A stretch of 64,000 bases of DNA from JBMORL01 sp049322335 (GCA_049322335.1 JBMORL010000082.1:33734-97733); one strand, 5' to 3'; numbered from the stretch's first letter, positions 1 to 9,531 are shown. Translations and numbers: made by a program. The notes: generated by a model from the letters alone, not told the origin.

Positions 1-2
1 AT

Positions 3-254
3 ATTCCCGGTGCTATTACCATCTCTCCCAACCCGGCAGAAGATTTTATTACAATTGAAAGCCCGGCTGCATTGGCAGGGACTTCATGTGAAGTAAGAGA
101 TATAAGCGGTAAACTGGTTTTTGTATTTACATTAACCGGACAAAAACAAGTTTTAAACCTGGAAACGCTGAGCAGCGGAGGATATTTCCTGGTAAACAGA
201 AACGATAAAAGCATACCGGAAAATAAACTATTCTTCATCAAATCGGGGAAATAA
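3..254 (+). CDS. C-terminal end of a T9SS type A sorting-domain protein (5' partial)
   Basis: The frame is open from the window edge, so only the last 83 residues are present. They read as a complete C-terminal sorting domain: the N-terminal SPNPAEDFITI block, a DISGKLV strand turn, a GGYFLV strand and a terminal FFIKSGK. In this family the domain directs export through the type IX secretion system and is usually removed on arrival at the cell surface. The body of the protein, and so its function, lies outside the window. An internal ATG at 72 is not the start, because the sorting domain already begins upstream of it. Confidence 0.85.
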   Translation: MPGAITISPNPAEDFITIESPAALAGTSCEVRDISGKLVFVFTLTGQKQVLNLETLSSGGYFLVNRNDKSIPENKLFFIKSGK

Positions 255-332
255 AAATAAACCAATAAACCGTCAGATGGAGCAAGCAACCCGCCCTTGT
301 AACCAGCCGTCTTTGTTGTATACAAAAGACCC

Positions 333-2447
333 ATTAAAAAAATCCTTTTAATACTTTTTCCTGTTGTTTTTACTTTTTCAGTAAAATCATCCACTGCCAC
401 TATATATCAAATAGTTGTAGGAACTTACAACGGATGTGTGTTAAATAACCTTTGCTATGGCGACACATTGCGTTTTGCCGGGGACTCACTTAACCCGGGG
501 GTTTATGGCACTATTTCAGGATATGTTTACAATTCTTCCAGTAGTTCCTACGATAATTTTTCGGTCACCTCATTTAATAGTATAGCTACCACCTATGACC
601 ATATTCTTGTTCAGGGCGACAGTATTTTCAATTACCAGTTTATGCCTTATTGCGGGCCTTTAACCGGCCACCTTTTGTTTAACTGCATTAACAATCTTCA
701 GTGTATTGCAGGTGTTAACGATTCTACACAAATCATATCTTTTCCAAATATCAATTTATCCAATTCGGTTTCCACACAAGCATTAAATGCTTTTATCGAC
801 CTGGATTGTGACAGCATTGCGGATATAAAATTTTCACTGTATAAAGGAGCAACAGCTATTGACATCCCGAATTCCGCCATTATGTATGTGTTGAATCCTG
901 ATTTTTTAGTTTGTGCAGATACATCAACATTATTGCCACACCAGGTAACTTTTTTCAATTATGGCGATACGATAACCGATTCTGATTCTACGGCCTGGTT
1001 TAATGATACCATTTACCGGTTGGGAAATTATGGTTGCTTTGAATGTTTCGGCCCTTACGCCATTACAAATAAATACATCGGGTTTTATAACAGCAATCTG
1101 CAGAAAAAAGGATGGATAAAAATTTCTTTTGATGTTGCCGACAACGGTGTAAACGGAATACCTATTACCCTGTCGGTAACTGAAATTCTTTCTCCATGCG
1201 CGAATACATTTATTTCTGCCGATCCCAATACATCTTCTTCTTCAGGAAATGATTCCTGCGGAATTTTTTACTACAATTATTCCATTACCCCCGAAAGTTG
1301 TGCAGGAAGTTGTGATGGCAGTATTGAAATTACCGGATTAACCGGTGGAACTCCCGGTTATACATATTTGTGGAATGATGCAGCCTCTCAAACCTCCTCC
1401 ACTGCACAATATTTGTGTTCAGGAATTTATTCAGTGACATTTTCTGACAACAATGGAAATTCATGTACTACAGATTTTACTGTGGGTGCTTCAGCAATAA
1501 ATTTTACGATCACGGTTACGAATGTTTCCTGTGCAGATGGATCGGACGGAATGATTTGCATTGATAATATAGCAGGAGGAAGCGCGCCCTACCAGTATAC
1601 CATCATCGGACTCAGCAATAGTTTTACGCCTTGTTTCTCCAATCTCGATGCAGGATCCTATACAGTTTGTGTTACGGATGCAAACGGATGTATGACTTGT
1701 ACTACGGCAACTATCCAGCAACCGCCACCGATTGAAATTGATTCTGTAACCATTTACAATCCTTCCTGCAACGGAATGTGTAATGGTGAAATCTGTGTTA
1801 CAGGAATAACCGGTGGAGTTGGAAATTATACATTTATCTGGTCTACCGGAGAAACAACTTTGTGTACCTACAATGCCTGTGAAGGCAATACTCAATTATG
1901 TATAATTGATGGAAACGGGTGCACGGTATGTACCACGTTTGTTTTAACTGCTCCCGATCCGCTGATTGTTACTGATACTGTAACGAATGCTTCCTGCGCC
2001 ACCTGTTGCGATGGCAATATCCAATTGACTGTAACGGGCGGGACAATACCTTACACTATCGATTATACTCCTGCCCCCAATCCATTTCCCGGAAATTTTT
2101 GTCCCGGTAATTATAATTATTGTATAACAGACGGAAACGGATGTACAGTTTGTGATAGCGCAACAGTAACCTTTACTGCTTTTTTGGAAGAAATTTATGA
2201 AGATCAATATTTTGTTTTCCCCAATCCGAATGAAGGAGATTTTATGGTGGGTACAAATGTGCCCGTGAATGACTACACTATTTATATCACCAATCCGGAA
2301 GGTAAAATTGTTTATTCGAAAAAAATGAATGGCCTGTCTTACCCCGGAAAGATAGAGAGCAACCTGCAGCCGGGCATTTATTTTCTTTTTATAGGGACTG
2401 ATTCGGGAAAAGAAGTGATGAAAACGAAAGTGATCATTTCAAAATAA
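333..2447 (+). CDS. SprB-repeat, cysteine-rich T9SS-secreted protein
   Basis: About 704 residues if translation begins at the ATT at 333. In frame from there is a clear signal peptide (IKKILLILFPVVFTFS), but there is no ATG, GTG, TTG or CTG between the upstream stop at 300 and a GTG at 438. Starting at 438 would discard the export signal. Residues about 316-615 hold four SprB-type repeats of roughly 70 residues, each with an SC...DG...GG..PY/Y pattern and many paired cysteines. Residues about 620-704 form a type A sorting domain (FVFPNPNEGDF, NPEGKIVYSKK, GIYFLF). SprB repeats are named after the Flavobacterium gliding adhesin. At this length the protein is more likely a small surface adhesin or matrix protein than a gliding adhesin. 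The binding partner is unknown. Confidence 0.8.
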   Translation: MKKILLILFPVVFTFSVKSSTATIYQIVVGTYNGCVLNNLCYGDTLRFAGDSLNPGVYGTISGYVYNSSSSSYDNFSVTSFNSIATTYDHILVQGDSIFNYQFMPYCGPLTGHLLFNCINNLQCIAGVNDSTQIISFPNINLSNSVSTQALNAFIDLDCDSIADIKFSLYKGATAIDIPNSAIMYVLNPDFLVCADTSTLLPHQVTFFNYGDTITDSDSTAWFNDTIYRLGNYGCFECFGPYAITNKYIGFYNSNLQKKGWIKISFDVADNGVNGIPITLSVTEILSPCANTFISADPNTSSSSGNDSCGIFYYNYSITPESCAGSCDGSIEITGLTGGTPGYTYLWNDAASQTSSTAQYLCSGIYSVTFSDNNGNSCTTDFTVGASAINFTITVTNVSCADGSDGMICIDNIAGGSAPYQYTIIGLSNSFTPCFSNLDAGSYTVCVTDANGCMTCTTATIQQPPPIEIDSVTIYNPSCNGMCNGEICVTGITGGVGNYTFIWSTGETTLCTYNACEGNTQLCIIDGNGCTVCTTFVLTAPDPLIVTDTVTNASCATCCDGNIQLTVTGGTIPYTIDYTPAPNPFPGNFCPGNYNYCITDGNGCTVCDSATVTFTAFLEEIYEDQYFVFPNPNEGDFMVGTNVPVNDYTIYITNPEGKIVYSKKMNGLSYPGKIESNLQPGIYFLFIGTDSGKEVMKTKVIISK

Positions 2448-2588
2448 ATGCAAATGAAATGACCGGAATAAACCCCGGGAAGTACTTTTGCCGCGTTAAA
2501 AACCAATAAAATTGTCACAGTATTGTCATTTGGAGTGGTTTAACATTTTATAGCATGATTTTTGATATATTTTAACAAAACCTCCACT

Positions 2589-3395
2589 ATGAAAAAGACG
2601 ATTATTACCCTCACCGCCCTTTTTACTGCCGGACTTTCTTACTCACAATTATCCCTTGAAGGGTTTTACCAGTTTGGTATGCCTTCGGGGCCCATGACTA
2701 TCACCTTTGATAACTCTCATGGTTTGGGATTAAGTGTAATGGGAAAACAAACCAAAGAAAGCCGCTTTTCCTATGGACTAACCGGAGTTTACAGCTTTTA
2801 CGGGCATGAAAATACTACGGTAGAATCCATGGCTTCTGACAGCACCATTGTAAGTAACAATGTTCAGGTATCCAATTATTTCACCACTCTTTCCCTTACC
2901 GGGCGATATACCTTTCCGCAATTTGCAGGACGAATTACTCCTTTCATCAATGGAAATGTTGGCTGGGCGCATTTTGTTACCGATATGTACATTGGAGAAA
3001 CAATTGACTATGATAATTGCGCACCCGTGCAACCCGACATCCTGCAAACCGATAATACATGGCTGCTGAATGGATCTGCGGGAATTGAATTATATATGAA
3101 CGGACTATTCAACCCGGAAAATGCGGATAAGGAATTTCAATCCATTGTCAATTTTTCGGTGGGATATACCTATGGAGGGCGGGTTTCCTATATGAATGCC
3201 GATAAAAACGACCTTACCATTGCCGGTGGAGGACATTCAGGACATACTGAAACTTCCGGATCGGAAGTAAATCCCTATTATGTTCCTTTTATCAATACCC
3301 AAACCCAGGTGGTGCATGAACACTATATTGGTTCGGTGTATACCTCCCCTTTCCGTATGCTGGAATTCAGGCTGGGGTTTGTATTCCGTTTCTGA
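2589..3395 (+). CDS. Secreted outer-membrane beta-barrel protein, function unknown
   Basis: 268 residues from the ATG at 2589. This start is chosen over an upstream TTG because it opens directly on a signal peptide (MKKTIITLTALFTAGLSYSQ). The rest is a succession of alternating polar and aromatic beta strands with glycine turns, ending in FRMLEFRLGFVFRF, a terminal aromatic strand typical of outer-membrane barrels recognised by the BAM machinery. A loop contains a His/Gly-rich stretch (GGGHSGHTE). No family was recognised. It lies 141 bases after the SprB-repeat gene on the same strand and is followed by a strong terminator. Confidence 0.7.
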   Translation: MKKTIITLTALFTAGLSYSQLSLEGFYQFGMPSGPMTITFDNSHGLGLSVMGKQTKESRFSYGLTGVYSFYGHENTTVESMASDSTIVSNNVQVSNYFTTLSLTGRYTFPQFAGRITPFINGNVGWAHFVTDMYIGETIDYDNCAPVQPDILQTDNTWLLNGSAGIELYMNGLFNPENADKEFQSIVNFSVGYTYGGRVSYMNADKNDLTIAGGGHSGHTETSGSEVNPYYVPFINTQTQVVHEHYIGSVYTSPFRMLEFRLGFVFRF

Positions 3396-3413
3396 AAAAA
3401 ACTGACTCATCTT

Positions 3414-3447
3414 AAAGGGAGACAGCAAAAGCGATCTCCCTTTTTTT
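3414..3447 (+). terminator. Intrinsic terminator after the beta-barrel gene
   Basis: A 9-bp stem, AAAGGGAGA (3414-3422) with TCTCCCTTT (3435-3443), encloses a 12-base loop and runs into a T tract. It starts 19 bases after the stop codon at 3395. Confidence 0.8.
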
Positions 3448-3626
3448 ATTCTTTTACCTGAACCGGTTTTGGACTTTTATACAGAAGTGAAATTCATCAC
3501 GGCCTGTTTTTTCGAAGAATTTCATTCGGCATACTACCAGTTATTGGTCTGTTTAATAAAACAGTTTGGTATTACAGGATTTTCCTTCCGAAAATGCTTA
3601 TTTTTAGTCTCTCAAATCAAAAAAAT

Positions 3627-6600
3627 ATGACCCGGATTTTAACTTTTCTATTCGTACTAATTTCATTTCATGGTTTTTCACAATCGGTTTCCATTCACCG
3701 GGAAGAGCAGGAACATTATAACTCACTTGGGATTTCAGCAGATCAATACCAGCAGCAAAATATGCCTGCCAATATGCCTGCCACTGATCGCGGAGGATGC
3801 ACTTTGAACAAAGTGGTTTATGGCTGGCATCCCTACTGGAGTAACGGATTACAAACCAATTACAACTGGAACTTACTTTCACATCTTTGCTATTTCTCGT
3901 ATGAAGTAGACGCCAATACCGGAAATGCTATTACCACACATAGTTTTTCCACTACACAAGTGGTTACAGATGCCCTGAATAACGGTGTGCGGGTTGATTT
4001 ATGTGTAACACTGTTCAGTAATCACGCTACGTTTTTGGGAAATGCCACTTCAAGACAAACGCTTATTACCAATCTTATCAATCTCATTCAATCACGCGGA
4101 GCACACGGGGTGAATATAGATTTTGAAGGATTACCGGTTTCACAGAAAACCAACTTTCGTAATTTTATGAATGACCTCGCCAACCAGATGCATGCTGCCA
4201 TTCCCGGTTCACAGGTAAGCACAGTGCTCTATGCGGTTGACTGGAACGATGTATTTGATATTCCCAATATGACAGCCGTGGACTATTTTATTATAATGGG
4301 TTATGATTATTACTGGACAGGCAGTTCGAATGCGGGTCCTAACGACCCCCTGTTTCACTTTGGCACTACTTATAACTATACGTTGTCAAAATCGGTTACT
4401 TATTATCTCGACAAAGGAGTCCCGGCTTCCAAACTCGTAGTGGGATTACCGTATTACGGAAGGGAGTGGCCCGTTAGTTCATCGGCAATGGGAGCTGCCA
4501 CCACAGGTTCGGGAACAGCAAGAACTTATTCCTACATAAAAAACAATTCCACGGGGTTTTACACTCCCGCTAACCGGAATCATGATGATGAAAGTGTTTC
4601 TACCTATTATACTTTTAACAATGCAGGATGGCGGCAATGTTTTATTTCCGAAGAATACGACCTTGGAAAGAGAATGGATTTCATTAATAAACGAGGCATT
4701 GCCGGAATGGGTATCTGGGCGCTGGGATATGATGACGGTTATAACCAGTTCTGGAATGAGATTCAAAATTATTTTACCAATTGTGCGTCTGATAACTGTT
4801 CAGATACCCTGTATGATATCGGTGGCGGAATCTTTAAGAACTATTATGACAATGAAGATTACACGTTTACCATCGCTCCGCCCAACGCGCAAAATATCAC
4901 GGTAAATTTTACTTCATTTAACATAGAAGCCAGCTGGGATTATCTCTATATTCATAACGGTCCGGGAACTGCTTCTCCACAAATTCCCGGAAGTCCGTTT
5001 ACCGGAACAACTTCTCCGGGAACATTTACTTCAACGGGTGGAGCGCTTACTTTTCATTTCACTTCAGATGGTTCTACTGTTGCTCCGGGATTTACAGCCA
5101 CCTATACCTGTACCATTGACAACAATCCTCCTTCTACCTCCATTTCTCCCGATAACGTATGGAAAACGCAGGATTTTAATGCCACATTTACCGATACAGA
5201 TAACGAATCGGGGGTAAATGAAAAATACTGGCAGGTGCTCGACAACAACGGAACAGAATGGCGGGCTAATCCGCAACACGGTTTTTTCAATGATAATTTT
5301 GACAACGCCATTCATCCCGACTGGACCAATCAAACAGGAGTTTGGGCCATCAATTCGCAACGGCTGAACCAAAGTGATGAAGCGCAAGCCAATTCCAATT
5401 TATGGTGTCAGCTTACACAAAACAACAGTTACACTTATCTCTATCACTGGCAGGCCAATATGGGAGGAACAGGTACCAACCGGAGAAGCGGCCTTCATTT
5501 TTTTGTGGACGACCCCACCCTTCCCAACCGGGGAAATTCCTATTTCGTTTATTTCCGTGTGGATAGTGACAAGTGCCAGATTTATGAAGTGGTAAACGAT
5601 GTGTTTACACTAATGACTGACAATGATGTTACCATTGATCCGGCCACATGGTATGATTTTAAAGTCACCTATACTCCCGCTACCGGAAATATAAAATGTT
5701 ATGCCAACGATAATTTGGTGAGTGAGTGGACCGATACTTCGCCACTTCAAACCGGAAATTATCTTTCGCTTCGTTCGGGCGGAACGAATGTTTTGTATGA
5801 TGACGTAAAAGTTTACCGTTCCAGGAGCAATCCGGAAACCGTTAGTATAGGCACTGCTTCAGATATGGTTCGGTATCAGAACAGCAATCCTTCTTCCAAT
5901 TCCTGCCGCATCAAATCCATAGTAAATGATAATGCCAATAACTGGTCGGCACCTGCCACTTCCACTATTCATATTGACTGGACAACACCTTCCAACACCA
6001 CTTTGGTTAATGACGGAACAGGTACAGACGTGGATACTATAACGGATAATACCCAACTGCAAGCCAACTGGGCATTATCCACCGACCCGCATTCAGGAAT
6101 TGCATATTATGAAGTTGCTGCAGGAGTTTCTCCCGGAGACTCGGGTGTAGTTGCCTGGACAAATAACGGTCCGGGTACTTCTGCTACATTAACCGGGTTG
6201 TTTCTCGCTTATGGTCAAACCTATTATATTTCTGTAAGAGCTGTAAATGGCGCGGGACTGGTTTCATCTGCCACCAATTCAGACGGGGCTTATCTTGTTA
6301 CTCCGTCTTCCCCTCCTGTTGCCTCCTTCAGCAATACCAATAATGAAGTTTGCGTAAATGATTCGGTACAGTTTGTTAACAGCTCGCAAAATTCCACTTC
6401 TTTCCTCTGGAGTTTTCCCGGGGGATCACCTTCATCCAGTACGCTTAATAATCCGAAAGTAAAATACCCGGCCAACGGATCGTATACGGTTACACTAACT
6501 GCCAACGGGCCCGGGGGAACAGATAATTACAGCAGTACGATAAACGTTAGTTTATATAACCCGCCTGTATCTTCGTTCAGCGTAAATGATACCATCCTGT

Positions 6601-7064
6601 ATCTTCCCAATGCATTTCTTGCCGCCACCAATACATCAACAGATGCCAATGCATGGGTATGGGATTTTGGCGATGGAAATGGTTCTGCAGATGAAAACCC
6701 GTGGACAATTTATGATTCAGCCGGAACCTATACTGTTCAGCTGGTTGCCTCCAACGGCATTTGTGAAGACGATACCAGCTGGATTACGGTGAACGTGATG
6801 AACACTATTTCGGTGAATGAAATTTCAGGAGAAATTTTTTCGGCCTGGCCTAATCCGTTTGATGAGCAAATTATAATTTCTTTACCACCTGAAGAAAGCC
6901 GGTGGAAATTTACGATTACCGATATAAGCGGAAAAATAGTTTTTACGCAAACCACTTTTGCCAAAGAAAAAATAATTTTACAGGTAAGCCAGCTGGCAAA
7001 AGGAACCTATTTGCTGATAGCGGAAAATGAAGAAAAGAAGCAAGTAAAGAAAATGGTGAAATAA
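3627..7064 (+). CDS. GH18 chitinase-like multidomain T9SS cargo (GH18-CUB-LamG-PKD-sorting domain)
   Basis: 1145 residues from the ATG at 3627, which opens on the signal peptide MTRILTFLFVLISFHGFSQ. Residues about 50-385 are a glycoside hydrolase family 18 barrel: YGWHPYW, the strand GVNIDFEG carrying the predicted catalytic Glu at residue 167, MGYDYYW, and GIWALGYDDG. GH18 enzymes cleave chitin or N-glycan core GlcNAc linkages with substrate assistance. Then follow a CUB domain (about 391-500), a LamG/concanavalin-like domain (about 554-735), a fibronectin-like region (about 780-890), two PKD domains (about 892-975 and 978-1058, the second with VWDFGDGNG) and a type A sorting domain from about 1065. 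The catalytic motif is NIDFE rather than the more usual DxDxDxE, so activity is likely but not assured. The protein is probably surface-anchored or released for polysaccharide digestion. Confidence 0.85.
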   Translation: MTRILTFLFVLISFHGFSQSVSIHREEQEHYNSLGISADQYQQQNMPANMPATDRGGCTLNKVVYGWHPYWSNGLQTNYNWNLLSHLCYFSYEVDANTGNAITTHSFSTTQVVTDALNNGVRVDLCVTLFSNHATFLGNATSRQTLITNLINLIQSRGAHGVNIDFEGLPVSQKTNFRNFMNDLANQMHAAIPGSQVSTVLYAVDWNDVFDIPNMTAVDYFIIMGYDYYWTGSSNAGPNDPLFHFGTTYNYTLSKSVTYYLDKGVPASKLVVGLPYYGREWPVSSSAMGAATTGSGTARTYSYIKNNSTGFYTPANRNHDDESVSTYYTFNNAGWRQCFISEEYDLGKRMDFINKRGIAGMGIWALGYDDGYNQFWNEIQNYFTNCASDNCSDTLYDIGGGIFKNYYDNEDYTFTIAPPNAQNITVNFTSFNIEASWDYLYIHNGPGTASPQIPGSPFTGTTSPGTFTSTGGALTFHFTSDGSTVAPGFTATYTCTIDNNPPSTSISPDNVWKTQDFNATFTDTDNESGVNEKYWQVLDNNGTEWRANPQHGFFNDNFDNAIHPDWTNQTGVWAINSQRLNQSDEAQANSNLWCQLTQNNSYTYLYHWQANMGGTGTNRRSGLHFFVDDPTLPNRGNSYFVYFRVDSDKCQIYEVVNDVFTLMTDNDVTIDPATWYDFKVTYTPATGNIKCYANDNLVSEWTDTSPLQTGNYLSLRSGGTNVLYDDVKVYRSRSNPETVSIGTASDMVRYQNSNPSSNSCRIKSIVNDNANNWSAPATSTIHIDWTTPSNTTLVNDGTGTDVDTITDNTQLQANWALSTDPHSGIAYYEVAAGVSPGDSGVVAWTNNGPGTSATLTGLFLAYGQTYYISVRAVNGAGLVSSATNSDGAYLVTPSSPPVASFSNTNNEVCVNDSVQFVNSSQNSTSFLWSFPGGSPSSSTLNNPKVKYPANGSYTVTLTANGPGGTDNYSSTINVSLYNPPVSSFSVNDTILYLPNAFLAATNTSTDANAWVWDFGDGNGSADENPWTIYDSAGTYTVQLVASNGICEDDTSWITVNVMNTISVNEISGEIFSAWPNPFDEQIIISLPPEESRWKFTITDISGKIVFTQTTFAKEKIILQVSQLAKGTYLLIAENEEKKQVKKMVK

Positions 7065-7066
7065 CT

Positions 7067-7426
7067 TTACCATCTTTTGGCCAAGAAAAAAAACACGATA
7101 AATCCTGCTGTAAAAACTCCGCCTGCCACATACCATCCCAGGTCGATAAAGTTAGTAAGAATGTACCGGAGGGTGATTACAATGAAAGCAGCGAAACCGA
7201 TATTGGATATCCAATCGTTTTTATAATAGTAGTAGATGGAACAGGCAGCATAAGAAGCCAAAAGTGAAAGGGAAACAAGAATGATGAGGCCGCTTCCCGG
7301 CCAGTGCATATTTTTAAACAGGAAGCCCACCCCGAGGAGGGCAAGCAGGATATAAGCAGGCAAATAACGGTTAACTTTTTTAACCGGTTTTTTACGTTCA
7401 TCATCAAGAATTTCATCGCTCATCAT
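7067..7426 (-). CDS. Small membrane protein with GldL-like transmembrane module
   Basis: 119 residues (118 if the second Met is used) with an acidic/basic N-terminus (DEILDDERKKPVKK) and four predicted membrane segments. The first hairpin contains LFKNMHWPGSGLII, which resembles the N-terminal membrane hairpin of the T9SS motor protein GldL (FKxMHWPGAG). Unlike GldL it has no long cytoplasmic tail and no acidic residue in the following helix. It converges on the GH18 gene with only two bases between the stop codons. A GldL-related membrane protein is the best description. A role in T9SS is not shown. Confidence 0.6.
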   Translation of the reverse strand: MMSDEILDDERKKPVKKVNRYLPAYILLALLGVGFLFKNMHWPGSGLIILVSLSLLASYAACSIYYYYKNDWISNIGFAAFIVITLRYILTNFIDLGWYVAGGVFTAGFIVFFFLAKRW

Positions 7427-7488
7427 TCAATATTAGCAAAAAGGCAGGTACTCACAAAATATTTTGTATTTTTCAATAAAATAAAATT

Positions 7489-7884
7489 ATGGCAAAGGAA
7501 AAACTGAAAATGGAAATTACTTTACCTGTACAGGCAGAAAAGATTTATAACGCCTGGCTCAGCAGCAAAACACATTCGGAATTTACGGGTGGTGAGGCGA
7601 AAATATCCGGAAAAGTAAATAGTAAATTCACTGCGTGGGACGGATACATTACCGGGAAAATTATTGCCCTTGAAAAAAATAAAAAGATCACGCAAACCTG
7701 GCGAACAACTGAATTTCCTGATGATGCCGAAGATTCCGTCCTGGAAGTGAAATTAAAACCGGTTAAAAAAGGAACCAAACTGATTCTTATACACACTCAT
7801 CTCCCAAAAGGAGGAAAGAAAAAATACACTGCGGGATGGAAAGAATATTATTTTGAACCGATGGCCGGATATTTTTCTGAATGA
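7489..7884 (+). CDS. SRPBCC / AHSA1-like domain protein
   Basis: 131 residues forming one START-like (Bet v1 fold) domain of the Activator-of-Hsp90-ATPase-homology-1 type. Visible features are the N-terminal MEITLPVQAEKIYNAWLSSKTHSEFTG, the central TAWDGYITGKIIALEKNKKITQTWRT, and a C-terminal helix with W and Y (GWKEYYFEPM). The family binds hydrophobic ligands or partner proteins, and bacterial members of this size are usually of unknown role. The gene is divergent from the GldL-like gene (62 bases apart) and ends 4 bases before the stop of a convergent neighbour. Confidence 0.8.
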   Translation: MAKEKLKMEITLPVQAEKIYNAWLSSKTHSEFTGGEAKISGKVNSKFTAWDGYITGKIIALEKNKKITQTWRTTEFPDDAEDSVLEVKLKPVKKGTKLILIHTHLPKGGKKKYTAGWKEYYFEPMAGYFSE

Positions 7885-7888
7885 GTTA

Positions 7889-8638
7889 TTATTCATCAGA
7901 AGGATAAAAGAACACGCCATTTTTAAAGCCGAGGTATTCTTTTTTGCCATTCTGGGAAATTTCGAGGATAACTGCAATATCTCTTCCTGTACATGGAGGC
8001 GCAGTGAAAGCAGCAAACACTACCGGTTCTTCTTTTTGTTTTTTAAAGCGGAAAAAACCTGCGCGTTTTTCAATATCAGGAGTCGTATAGATCATACCAC
8101 CAAACACTACCCAGGCATTGGTGATTTCAAAATCCTTCACTTTCAACACATCGTTAAAGTACATTACCACGTTCATCTGGTAATATGACCTGCGAAGGTC
8201 TTTCACTTCTTTCACAAAACATTCTCCCGTTTTAAGTGAACTGCCGGAAATCATTACAGAGTCGGTATATTTTAAAAATTGTTTATCCGAAAACCGGGGA
8301 GAATTTTCAGGCTCGGCAATAACTATATCGTCACTGGTTTCAAACAAAAAAACACGTTCAGTAAGGATTTTATCTTTTTGAATAATTACTTTTCTTAATT
8401 GTGTCGATTTTCCCGTACTGCTTATCCGGATTTCATGCTGGCCTGATGACAGAAAAATTACAACAAAACCATTGGTATCGGTTTTTGCGGGAGTTGAAAC
8501 AGTATCAGCCCATACTTCCGCCCCAACAATCGGTTCTCCGTCATTGTAATTATAAACAATAGCCCGGTAATATCCACCCTGGCCAAATGAAAAGGCGGCC
8601 AGCGTAATCAACAAAAAAGACAAAAAGTATTTCTTCAT
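7889..8638 (-). CDS. Exported protein with carboxypeptidase-regulatory-like domain
   Basis: 249 residues with a signal peptide (MKKYFLSFLLITLAAFSFGQ). Residues about 24-95 form a CarboxypepD_reg-like beta sandwich: YNDGEPIVGAEVWAD, TDTNGFVVIFLSSGQHEIRIS. Such domains are common at the N-termini of Bacteroidota outer-membrane receptors. The remaining 150 residues match nothing I recognise. Probably periplasmic or outer-membrane associated. Confidence 0.6.
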   Translation of the reverse strand: MKKYFLSFLLITLAAFSFGQGGYYRAIVYNYNDGEPIVGAEVWADTVSTPAKTDTNGFVVIFLSSGQHEIRISSTGKSTQLRKVIIQKDKILTERVFLFETSDDIVIAEPENSPRFSDKQFLKYTDSVMISGSSLKTGECFVKEVKDLRRSYYQMNVVMYFNDVLKVKDFEITNAWVVFGGMIYTTPDIEKRAGFFRFKKQKEEPVVFAAFTAPPCTGRDIAVILEISQNGKKEYLGFKNGVFFYPSDE

Positions 8639-8748
8639 TTTAAAACGGTTATCCGGCTAAAGTTACACATTTTTTCCATCCTTCAGGCATTCCAGATAAA
8701 AATAGCCGGATCAACAGCTAAAACCGGTTTTTCTTCATCAAATAATCG

Positions 8749-8756
8749 TAGTTTTG
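8749..8756 (+). promoter_or_regulatory. Candidate -7 element of the SDR/amidohydrolase operon
   Basis: TAGTTTTG matches the Bacteroidota -7 consensus TAnnTTTG and lies 12 bases before the ATG at 8769. No clear TTG -33 box is seen at the expected distance, so the call is weak. Confidence 0.3.
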
Positions 8757-8768
8757 AGAAAAAAAAAC

Positions 8769-9530
8769 ATGCCCGTTATTCTCATCACAGGAGCCACATC
8801 CGGATTCGGAAAAGCAGTGGCCGAACGATTTGCAAAAGAAGGCTACCGGCTCATTCTCACCGGAAGAAGAAAAGAACGGCTGGATGAATTATCTGAAAAA
8901 CTTTCCTCTTCCCACGGAGTAAAAGTACATACCCTTTGTTTTGATGTTCGCCACCGGAAAGAAACAGAGCAACAACTTTCACAACTGCCTGCTGATTTTC
9001 TCCCCATAGACATTTTAATAAATAATGCCGGGCTGGCTCTCGGTTTCTCTTCTATCGAAGATGGAAATACAGACGATTGGGAAACCATGATTGATACCAA
9101 TGTAAAAGGCTTGTTATACGTTACACGCGCCATAGCCCCGGGAATGAAAGAAAAAAAATCGGGACATATTTTTAATATCGGTTCCATTGCCGGAAAAGAA
9201 ACTTATAAAAACGGAAATGTGTATTGCGCCACCAAACATGCGGTAGATTCATTAACCAAAGCCATGCGTATTGATTTACTGCCTTATGGAATTAAAGTTA
9301 CCGGTATTTGTCCCGGTGCAGCCGAAACCGAATTTTCACTGGTAAGATATAAAGGCGATAGTGATCGTGCGAAAAATGTATACAATGGTTTTATTCCGCT
9401 GACCGCTGAAGATATTGCAGAGATCATTTGGTTTGCCGCTTCACGTCCCGCTCATGTTTGCCTCAATGATATTGTGATTACGCCTACCGCACAAGCCAAT
9501 GCTTTTTATACCGAGAAAAAAACGGAATAA
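8769..9530 (+). CDS. Short-chain dehydrogenase/reductase, YdfG-like
   Basis: 253 residues, starting at the ATG at 8769, directly ahead of the nucleotide-binding strand. The classical SDR pattern is complete: GATSGFGKAVA for dinucleotide binding, an Arg-rich stretch after beta 2 (TGRRKERLDEL) that suggests NADP preference, NNAG, the catalytic Ser in NIGSIAG, and the YCATK Tyr/Lys pair. It is closest in pattern to YdfG-type 3-hydroxy acid (serine/malonic semialdehyde) dehydrogenases, but the substrate cannot be read from sequence. It forms an operon with the amidohydrolase gene, whose ATG follows the stop by one base. Confidence 0.85.
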   Translation: MPVILITGATSGFGKAVAERFAKEGYRLILTGRRKERLDELSEKLSSSHGVKVHTLCFDVRHRKETEQQLSQLPADFLPIDILINNAGLALGFSSIEDGNTDDWETMIDTNVKGLLYVTRAIAPGMKEKKSGHIFNIGSIAGKETYKNGNVYCATKHAVDSLTKAMRIDLLPYGIKVTGICPGAAETEFSLVRYKGDSDRAKNVYNGFIPLTAEDIAEIIWFAASRPAHVCLNDIVITPTAQANAFYTEKKTE

Positions 9531-9531
9531 T

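Noticed and set aside
72..254. A small independent 60-residue gene
   Set aside because: The reading frame is open to the window edge and the sorting-domain motif starts upstream of this ATG.
438..2447. GTG at 438 as the true start of the SprB-repeat gene
   Set aside because: It would remove the in-frame signal peptide although the protein has a T9SS sorting domain, which needs Sec export first.
7853..8188. Plus-strand frame over the CarboxypepD_reg-like gene
   Set aside because: It overlaps a minus-strand gene with a clear signal peptide and has no domain or start context. The same holds for the other long opposite-strand frames in this window.
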